Shown here: positions 22,665 through 28,193 of the stretch, one piece after another | Position numbering within the stretch: position 1 is the stretch's first letter | Layout of the letters: every line of letters starts with the position of its first letter | IMG/VR virus record: IMGVR_UViG_3300037225_000617 | Coordinates: 1 to 28,193 of that record | Strand: one strand, 5' to 3' | From: a virus | DNA: 28,193 nucleotides | Program-made: the position numbers and the translations under genes | Notes under the pieces: model-generated | What the model saw: the letters and a program-made list of their open reading frames with translations, nothing else | What the model was told of the DNA's origin: nothing | Databases searched by the model: none

Positions 22665-22780
22665 GGGGGAATCTTTGAGAATTATTTTGCCTTTAAAGAG
22701 AAAAGGCCCAAATTTTCAAAATTTAGGCAGTAGCAAAATAAACGAAATCAGCCAAATAGATAGAAAGAGGCTAACTTAAC

Positions 22781-23110
22781 CTAAGCGGTCCACCAGTCCG
22801 AATATGAATAATCCCTTGCCTGCCTTTCCTGATCTTCCACTAAAGCGTCAGTTCGCTTTTGTTGAATCCAAACCTTTAAAGAGGCGAGCAAAGAAGTAAG
22901 CGTTGCGTCACCCGTGATGCTGGCCAGAGGAATTAAAACCGAAAGTGCACTAGCTACCGCGCTTAAAATACCTTCAGGGATAGCGCCTACAACCGCCTTA
23001 TAGCAGTCGGCCTTCACTACCAGAGCCTCAACCTCTTTTAGGGCTTCCTTAACGTCCGTAGCCTCTCTGGTGAGGCTTGCACGCTTGCACAACAACTGTA
23101 ATTTACGCAT
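22781..23110 (-). CDS. Small protein with hydrophobic helix
   Basis: A 109-residue protein. A basic, helical N-terminus (MRKLQLLCKRASLTREA) is followed by a hydrophobic segment at about residues 43-66 (PEGILSAVASALSVLIPLA) and a more polar helix ending DWWTA. The middle could span or lie on a membrane, or be a buried helix in an oligomer. I do not recognise a family and do not call it a holin, because position and charge pattern do not demand it. AAGGAGTAAT before the ATG at 23110 is a strong site. The gene begins two bases after the 40-residue gene's stop codon triplet. Confidence 0.65.
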   Translation of the reverse strand: MRKLQLLCKRASLTREATDVKEALKEVEALVVKADCYKAVVGAIPEGILSAVASALSVLIPLASITGDATLTSLLASLKVWIQQKRTDALVEDQERQARDYSYSDWWTA

Positions 23111-23111
23111 A

Positions 23112-23234
23112 TTACTCCTTCTTTTGCTTCTTTTCTTCCGCTATCTTAGCCGAAAGCTTCTTCTTGGCAGAATCCAAGGATTCCCCGCTTGCAACGGCTT
23201 GAATTTTACCTGTCCCAGTTTTCAAGAAAGCCAT
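23112..23234 (-). CDS. Forty-residue basic protein
   Basis: A short gene with a very good ribosome-binding site (AGGAGGATTT before ATG at 23234) and a product of 40 residues: MAFLKTGTGKIQAVASGE, then a helical, Lys-rich half (SAKKKLSAKIAEEKKQKK). It occupies almost the whole gap between its neighbours, and the next gene starts right after its stop codon. Codon use is like that of the surrounding genes. The function is unknown. A small DNA- or RNA-binding or assembly peptide is possible but not shown. Confidence 0.7.
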   Translation of the reverse strand: MAFLKTGTGKIQAVASGESLDSAKKKLSAKIAEEKKQKKE

Positions 23235-23246
23235 AAATCCTCCTAA

Positions 23247-23519
23247 TTAATTAAAGTTTTCTTTATTAAATTGCTGATCAATTACTTCATGATTACTGAT
23301 GTTAACAAGCGTCATCAATCTTAGTCCATTATCTGGTTCACCATTTTTTTGCAGACTCCAGCAATATAGGCTATTAGACCGAATTTCGAGGGGGGCTATT
23401 ATCCTATCTGACGAAACCCCGTCTTTATTGGTATAAGTGATATGCATTGCATTTTGTCTCTCAATACAGTTATTCAAGTCGTCTAATAGAACACCAGTAG
23501 GCGTGAATTCAATAGCCAT
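23247..23519 (-). CDS. Small WYL-like beta protein
   Basis: A 90-residue protein. Residues 14-78 follow a pattern similar to WYL-type domains: a helix ending in ERQNAMHITYTN, a DGVSSDRIIAPLEIR turn, LYCWSLQK, and a final strand LVNISNHEVID. WYL domains bind ligands in bacterial regulators and CRISPR-related proteins. Here it would stand alone without a DNA-binding part, so regulation is not established. AAGGGAATTAAG precedes the ATG at 23519, one base after the upstream gene's stop codon. The similarity is moderate and needs a profile search. Confidence 0.5.
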   Translation of the reverse strand: MAIEFTPTGVLLDDLNNCIERQNAMHITYTNKDGVSSDRIIAPLEIRSNSLYCWSLQKNGEPDNGLRLMTLVNISNHEVIDQQFNKENFN

Positions 23520-23520
23520 C

Positions 23521-23829
23521 TTAATTCCCTTCTACCCAGCTCGGCATACCATACTTTTCAAGTAAGGTAGTCTTCTTAAGTACTTTACTATCTTTAACAA
23601 TAGAACCTTTAGGATTATCTATGGCACTCCTCAAAGCTTCTTGTATTTTCAGCTCTTGTTCTATAGTTAATTCACAATCATGTTTCTCACAAACTAGAAC
23701 TCGGTCTCCTAAAGTAGAAGACGATACAAATTTACCGTCTTCAATAGTAAATTCAATACCACATATAGGGCACTCTAGTAAAAAGAGTGTTCTACAAAGG
23801 TTTGAGCCCGTTCTAATAATTGTTGACAC
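23521..23829 (-). CDS. Small Cys-rich protein, GTG start
   Basis: A 102-residue protein with CPICG at about residues 20-24 and CEKHDCEL at about 48-55. The arrangement suggests one zinc site (C-x2-C and C-x2-H or C-x4-C). A helix with QELKIQEALRSAI follows. I chose the GTG at 23829 because AGAGG lies nine bases upstream, at the end of the preceding gene. No ATG in the beginning of the frame offers a better start. The function is unknown. A small zinc-binding adaptor is possible. Confidence 0.65.
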   Translation of the reverse strand: MSTIIRTGSNLCRTLFLLECPICGIEFTIEDGKFVSSSTLGDRVLVCEKHDCELTIEQELKIQEALRSAIDNPKGSIVKDSKVLKKTTLLEKYGMPSWVEGN

Positions 23830-23832
23830 TAA

Positions 23833-24702
23833 TTAAACCTCTAAACCAGCTTCTCCAGCTAATGCTTTAATTTCATCTAATTTTGGCTTAACTTCCGCCA
23901 TTGATCCAAGCAAGGTAGATATTTTATCTGAAACAGACTCCCAAGCACTCTTAAGCGCATTTAAAAGTCCTAAGCCAAAAGATTTAACAGTATCTAATAC
24001 ATCTGCCTGCTTAATTGAAGACGCTTTTGGAACATACTCTTTAACCTTTTTAGGCATATCTTGTGGAACTGGAATATTAACTAAGCGTCTGCGAATTGAG
24101 TCTCCAGCTATTTCAATAGCTTTTACGGCGTCGTCAAATTGCTTTACGATAATCCCCGCTACTTCAGGAGAAGCAAAGGCTTTAATCTTTTCAAGTAAAA
24201 TTTGTTCTCGTTTAGCAGGCGTCGGTTTTGCTCCTGATACTAACTGTTCGTAGATACCAAGAACAGTGCTATTAGATTCAAGCAATACTGGTCCGACTTC
24301 CGCAGTAAGAGATTCAACAGCTTCTCCTAATTTGTTTTTATAGTCATTCATTTCTTGTGTAAGTTTAGTCTTACCTTCTTTAACCTCTAATTCCTTAATC
24401 TTGTCTGCTACCTCAGTTCTCATTTCCGTAGCTTTAGTTTCGATATCCTTTAATTTAAGGGCGCGGTCATTCATTGCCTTCAATTGGCTATGAACTATTT
24501 CCGCTGACTCCAAAGGCATTACCTTATAATCCTTCCATTCAAAACCTGAAGGCGCTTTGTCCATAGGTTTATCATAAGGCTCAAGCTTTGGCTTTGTTTG
24601 CGTAGCTTCTTCCGCCACTACTTCAAGCAGTGCTTCTTTAATAAGACTGATCTCCTCAAAGCCTTCAGCTAATCCTGCTTTGATTAATTCTAAATTTGTC
24701 AT
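23833..24702 (-). CDS. Helical hypothetical protein
   Basis: A 289-residue, almost entirely helical protein. Residues about 65-135 look like a coiled coil (SQLKAMNDRALKLKDIETKA). The C-terminal 70 residues contain amphipathic helices (GLGLLNALKSAWESVSDKIS). No catalytic motif or membrane segment is evident. AAAGGATTTAATC precedes the ATG at 24702. It lies in the run of unassigned genes preceding the protease and could be a head or internal assembly protein. The family is unknown. Confidence 0.65.
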   Translation of the reverse strand: MTNLELIKAGLAEGFEEISLIKEALLEVVAEEATQTKPKLEPYDKPMDKAPSGFEWKDYKVMPLESAEIVHSQLKAMNDRALKLKDIETKATEMRTEVADKIKELEVKEGKTKLTQEMNDYKNKLGEAVESLTAEVGPVLLESNSTVLGIYEQLVSGAKPTPAKREQILLEKIKAFASPEVAGIIVKQFDDAVKAIEIAGDSIRRRLVNIPVPQDMPKKVKEYVPKASSIKQADVLDTVKSFGLGLLNALKSAWESVSDKISTLLGSMAEVKPKLDEIKALAGEAGLEV

Positions 24703-24719
24703 GATTAAATCCTTTTAGT

Positions 24720-26135
24720 TTAATTGTTATCAAGAGGGTTTTTAACGATCTCATCCAGAGAAGCCATCAAATTAAGGTCGTCATTCGCCTGTTCGTAAGC
24801 TTCTTTCTTACTCTGAATATCGGAGACGGATTTACGTTCCTTAGCTTTAGGTGCCTTCTTTGCCTTCTCTTCGGTGCTTTCAGAAGCACCCGTCATATAA
24901 ATGTTACCCTCGGCATCCTTATAAAGGTCTTCGCCAAAGAAGTCAAAAGCATAGCCACTACGATCATAAGGATTAATAAAAACCAGACCGTTTTCCTTAG
25001 CTAAGTCTCCAGTCGCCACATTGAGATAATCAGCATCTGGTTCTTCACCTTCATCAATCGTAGCACCTGTTAATGCTTCATAATCCTTAGCTTCCCACTT
25101 GTTTGTCCAAAACTTCAAAACCAATTTAGCAATAGTACTGTCCGTGCTTTCAGGATAAAGAAGATAACAACGAGAACCGCTCTGCATATCAACGCCATCT
25201 ATAACATTATACCCTCTCTTAATAGAGCCACTCTCTATTTCAGAATATGGTATCTCATTTTTAAGGGATTCTCCATCACTTGACTTAATCTCTTCTGGTA
25301 AAGTATTATAAACTTCTTCGCTATTATCGCCCTCTGAAAACTCTCTCAAACCGACTGGCCCATTATTTACATCCCACTGCGCCCAACGGAAAAGGAATTC
25401 AATCTGCCGAGGAGAAAACTGCTTTGTCGCCGTCTTCAAAGAAGCATACTTTCCTTCCTGATCTATATTAAACCATTCTCCATCTTCTAAATGAAAAGTA
25501 ATTGTTTTAGCTTCATTATCCGCTACGTCTACTATATCTAAAACATTGCCCCAAGATGGTTTATTTTCAAACCAATCAGGATTAGTAGCATCAGAAATAT
25601 TTCCATTTTCAAAGACTGCCTTAAATTTTTCTTTGTCTTCTTCATGAGTAGAATAGCCCGCTGTCTTCTTAGCCCCTTTAACCTCTTTAGGAACTTCTAC
25701 GTCATCAATCTTATCTACTTCGTCTTCAGAAGTAACAATACTACGAGGCTGAATGTATTCTGGCAGATTTTCGCTTATGATAAATTTGAAGCCAGAATCG
25801 GATAAAGTCTTATTCAATTCCTCAATTATCGGCAAGTCTTCTTTCTCAATCAAGATATCTATGCAATCCCTATCAGGCTTTACAGTAAATCTACGGTCTT
25901 CACGATAAAGAAGGCCAGCATCTTTCATAGCATTCAATACCTCAGTATAGCTTCCATTGGTATGCCCTGCTTTTGATTCAATAGTAACCCTGATATCATA
26001 CTTATCAAATATCGTAGCTACTTTCTCCAAACGGTCTTTATGAAGTCTGGAAAGAGGAAGTTCAAATCCTGCCTGTTTTAATTCCCCAAAGTCGGTTGAA
26101 AAATCTTGTCCACGAACACGATTGTTATTTGGCAT
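24720..26135 (-). CDS. Hypothetical two-domain protein
   Basis: A 471-residue acidic protein. Residues about 15-120 form a mixed alpha/beta domain (FGELKQAGFELPLSRLHKDR, DIRVTIESKAG, CIDILIEKEDLP). Residues about 165-260 contain a second region with aromatic residues (PDWFENKPSWGN, FLFRWAQWDVNN). The C-terminal 60 residues are Lys/Glu-rich and probably disordered. I recognise no family. AGGAGAGAAT precedes the ATG at 26135. The genes on both sides are close, which suggests one operon. Confidence 0.65.
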   Translation of the reverse strand: MPNNNRVRGQDFSTDFGELKQAGFELPLSRLHKDRLEKVATIFDKYDIRVTIESKAGHTNGSYTEVLNAMKDAGLLYREDRRFTVKPDRDCIDILIEKEDLPIIEELNKTLSDSGFKFIISENLPEYIQPRSIVTSEDEVDKIDDVEVPKEVKGAKKTAGYSTHEEDKEKFKAVFENGNISDATNPDWFENKPSWGNVLDIVDVADNEAKTITFHLEDGEWFNIDQEGKYASLKTATKQFSPRQIEFLFRWAQWDVNNGPVGLREFSEGDNSEEVYNTLPEEIKSSDGESLKNEIPYSEIESGSIKRGYNVIDGVDMQSGSRCYLLYPESTDSTIAKLVLKFWTNKWEAKDYEALTGATIDEGEEPDADYLNVATGDLAKENGLVFINPYDRSGYAFDFFGEDLYKDAEGNIYMTGASESTEEKAKKAPKAKERKSVSDIQSKKEAYEQANDDLNLMASLDEIVKNPLDNN

Positions 26136-26156
26136 ATTCTCTCCTAGTTAAATTTT

Positions 26157-26627
26157 CTAATATTGGAAGGGGTCTTGAAGCTCAAATACATCCTTATAAA
26201 AGTGCGGGTGTCTATCATCTCCATCTGGTTTAGCTTTTCCTTGGTTATAAGGAATCGCTAATTCTCTATCTACTGGCAAGCCCGTCTGCTCAGACGCTAT
26301 TTCCTGCTCAGTTTGATTACCCGCCAAAGCCTCTCTTATAGCAGATAAACACTTCTTCATAGAACCTACTACATCCCCCTCTTCATTTAAAGGAGGTAGA
26401 GGCTTATCTAAAGGTACATTTTTCTTAGGCATAGGAAATTCATCTAAATTTTTATAAGCACCTGCTTCAATTATTTCCTTAGCTTTTAAAGCTATATAAG
26501 GTCTTGACCTAGTTTTCAATAGCCCTCTAAATAGAAGCTTTCTAACTGCTGACTCTATATCAGAAGAATCAGCAGTACCACTAAACTTCTTATAATCTGG
26601 CCAAGTGAATTCTATGTTATATTGCAT
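26157..26627 (-). CDS. Hypothetical protein, 156 residues
   Basis: A small protein beginning MQYNIEFTWPDYKKFSG. I chose the ATG at 26627 because AGGA lies four bases upstream and it overlaps the previous gene by only 11 bases. A longer frame to 26696 would overlap by 80 bases without a better site. The first 60 residues look like an alpha/beta domain and the middle is Pro-rich (PMPKKNVPLDKPLPPLNEEG). A helix (SMKKCLSAIREALAGN) is followed by a polar end. The pattern of a helix with SAIREAL resembles helices in other head-module proteins here. The function is unknown. Confidence 0.65.
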   Translation of the reverse strand: MQYNIEFTWPDYKKFSGTADSSDIESAVRKLLFRGLLKTRSRPYIALKAKEIIEAGAYKNLDEFPMPKKNVPLDKPLPPLNEEGDVVGSMKKCLSAIREALAGNQTEQEIASEQTGLPVDRELAIPYNQGKAKPDGDDRHPHFYKDVFELQDPFQY

Positions 26628-28193
26628 TAGTCCTAACCAGTTTCTTCTTTCCGTCTTCGCCAGCCTGCAATTTCCAAATAGGGTCGTGTTTGTCAAAGTC
26701 CCAATTTCCTAAGCGAGCGGCCTTCTTTTTTAGACGAGCGATTGGGTTATTTTGTAACCCACTTAGGATACTTTTTGACCCGTAAGTAGGATTAAAGTTT
26801 AAATAAAGTCCAGTAGTCTCTTCAAACAAGGGAATCAATCCATCATTGTAAACGCCACTTACTTCCTTTACTATGTTTAGATCAGTACCCCTAATACGCT
26901 TGAAAGTAACATCGTAAGTATCTAAGCCATTCAACACTATTTCTACTAAATTAGGTTTACCCGCCCCTTTGTTTGGAAACTGAAAATACACACCACCCCT
27001 CTGTTTATTAACTATCACAAAATTCTTTGCGCCAAGCATCGCCTGTAGCTTCCCAATTCCCCCCATCTGCTTGCATATCTCCATCGCTACGGCTTTAGCT
27101 TCTTCCGTCTCTACGTCGGCTACTTTGCTTAAATTAGCTTTCTTCTTTTCAAGCCTCTCTATATCCAAAGACGCCTGTTTTACTAATTGGCTACCGTCTA
27201 CCCCAATAAGAGTACCATCATCAAACTGTACATTTACTTCCCCACTATCACCAAAAGTACGTTCAACAGTTCCTACTTGTCCCAAATGCTTATCCAAAGT
27301 GTCCCGCCAAGAAAATTGTTCTGTAGTATATCCTGCGTGTGGAGGGACACTACGAGAATGCTGTTGTAAAGCATCCTCAGCTAACTTAACCTGATCTCCC
27401 GCCTTCAAACCATGTGGGACTTTTTTACTAAGAATAATTTTCTTATGATTAAGCCTCTTAATAGCTACCATGCTAGCCAGCTTCTCTACCCCAAAGGTTT
27501 TAACCATATTACCAAACTCAGCTATTTGAGCATCAGTTACACCCGCGACCGTGGTAGTAGCTTTACCTTCAGCATCAAAAGAAATGGAGCCATTTGTTAA
27601 CGTAAAAATAGTACCCCCATTATCCATCTTAACTGACGTAACTTCCAAATCCGAAGCCTTGAAAGGAAGTTCGCCATAATCTAAGCTCTTTCTTACAGGA
27701 CTCTTGATAGCTATTTTAGTTGCTTCTACATTAAAGCCTTCCAGCCAGCCCTTCTCTTTAGCATAAGCTAAAAGCTTTGGAGACACCTGAGATTCGTCCC
27801 CTTCAACTGTATTCACGATACTTTCCAAAGCTTTGTCTACGTCCTTAAACGCATCTATAGCATCATCATAAATGCCTTCTTCTATTGGCGACAGTCCTTT
27901 AATTACTTCGTCTTGAGAAAGGATAGCTACTTTAATCGAGGCTTTAATGTAATGCTCATTCTTATTAGGCACCATAGTACGAGTCCAGTAACTAGCTTCA
28001 GGATACTTTTCTTTCACTAATTTATCTACTTCTTCATCACTAAGCTTACTGCTTACATAGAAATCAGCTACCATATCCTTGTCATCAAAGACGTAAACTA
28101 CTACTTCCCCTTTTAAGGCAGTTAAGAAGCTATGTACCATTTCACGACGATCTGTGCCTTCATCAAACTTATTAATGTAGTTCGTTTCTAATT
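26617..28193 (-). CDS. Large hypothetical protein, 5' end outside window
   Basis: The frame stays open to the window end. Codons upstream of the first ATG (28140) read LETNYINKFDEGTDRRE with no stop, and no ribosome-binding site precedes that ATG, so the gene most likely starts beyond 28193. At least 524 residues are visible. One part (LGQVGTVERTFGDSGEVNVQ) looks like a small SH3/KOW-like barrel. A later part (KQMGGIGKLQAMLGAKNFVI, then NLVEIVLNGLDTYDVTF) resembles a domain found in phage proteins and plasmids that I cannot name. The end is basic (ARLKKKAARLGNW). It is the first visible gene of the module. A head or DNA-related role is possible but not shown. Confidence 0.65.
   Translation of the reverse strand, partial: LETNYINKFDEGTDRREMVHSFLTALKGEVVVYVFDDKDMVADFYVSSKLSDEEVDKLVKEKYPEASYWTRTMVPNKNEHYIKASIKVAILSQDEVIKGLSPIEEGIYDDAIDAFKDVDKALESIVNTVEGDESQVSPKLLAYAKEKGWLEGFNVEATKIAIKSPVRKSLDYGELPFKASDLEVTSVKMDNGGTIFTLTNGSISFDAEGKATTTVAGVTDAQIAEFGNMVKTFGVEKLASMVAIKRLNHKKIILSKKVPHGLKAGDQVKLAEDALQQHSRSVPPHAGYTTEQFSWRDTLDKHLGQVGTVERTFGDSGEVNVQFDDGTLIGVDGSQLVKQASLDIERLEKKKANLSKVADVETEEAKAVAMEICKQMGGIGKLQAMLGAKNFVIVNKQRGGVYFQFPNKGAGKPNLVEIVLNGLDTYDVTFKRIRGTDLNIVKEVSGVYNDGLIPLFEETTGLYLNFNPTYGSKSILSGLQNNPIARLKKKAARLGNWDFDKHDPIWKLQAGEDGKKKLVRTNAI

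Larger units (their letters stand above)
22576..22780 (-). other. 205-base stretch without a recognised gene
   Basis: This is the largest gap in the window. On the minus strand it holds a perfect hairpin, GCCTTT with AAAGGC, an inverted AAATTTT/AAAATTT run, the 24-base repeat copy at 22641-22664, and a GC-rich hairpin at 22603-22619. A frame running to TAA near 22596 (ending VSCVGGVPPPCQ) has no ATG, GTG or TTG with a ribosome-binding site at its beginning. It may be a leader region, an RNA element or a remnant. No convincing promoter was found. Confidence 0.5.

Noticed and set aside
22579-22779. A plus-strand 66-codon frame in the 205-base gap
   Set aside because: It has no ribosome-binding site, all neighbouring genes are on the other strand, and hairpins interrupt it. 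I describe the stretch as unassigned instead.
22781-23110. A holin
   Set aside because: There is a hydrophobic helix, but the gene lies in a head-assembly cluster, lacks a clear second membrane segment and has no lysis gene nearby.
26628-26696. A longer N-terminus for the gene at 26157-26627
   Set aside because: It would overlap the upstream gene by 80 bases, and the ATG at 26627 has AGGA close upstream and only an 11-base overlap.

Overview
This window is a block of virion-structure genes from a contractile-tailed phage (Caudoviricetes, myovirus morphology). All supported genes lie on the minus strand, so transcription runs from position 28193 towards 1. The plus-strand open frames are antisense shadows. 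Large scaffold, protease and accessory proteins and many unrecognised genes suggest a large genome. The sequence does not identify the host.

In transcription order, 28193-22781 holds nine genes I cannot assign, including a gene cut by the window end and a 40-residue gene at 23112-23234. Then comes the head module: prohead protease (21187-22575), a long helical scaffold/core-like protein (18903-21158), a small Gly/Ser/Thr-rich decoration-like protein (18389-18859) and an HK97-fold-like major capsid protein (15966-16862). A TnpB-related RuvC-type gene (16986-18326), flanked by hairpins, sits between the decoration-like and capsid genes. A rho-independent terminator follows the capsid gene. A 222-residue protein comes next, then a second terminator, and then accessory head genes from 15124 to 11946.

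The neck and tail module starts with a connector-like protein (11101-11958). It is interrupted by a 5-kb segment (6123-11084) in which two paralogous GIY-YIG/NUMOD3 homing endonuclease genes bracket two other genes: a deoxyribosyltransferase-like plus SprT-like zinc-peptidase fusion, and a proline-rich DUF5675-like protein. The module then resumes with an Fn3-like/zinc-motif protein, three small neck or tail-completion candidates, the tail sheath (1501-3372), the tail tube (885-1463) with a strong terminator, a tail-assembly-chaperone-like gene (77-802), and an overlapping gene that runs out of the window and may be reached by frameshifting or coupled translation.

Protease, scaffold, decoration-like protein and capsid protein would build the procapsid. 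Connector and neck proteins would close it, and sheath, tube and chaperone would form the contractile tail. The terminators after the capsid, 222-residue and tube genes may tune transcript levels of abundant proteins. Three consecutive head genes also carry small hairpins over their ribosome-binding sites. The accessory layer, a TnpB-like element and an endonuclease-flanked segment, is the least ordinary part of the window. I saw no tRNA, rRNA or CRISPR array.
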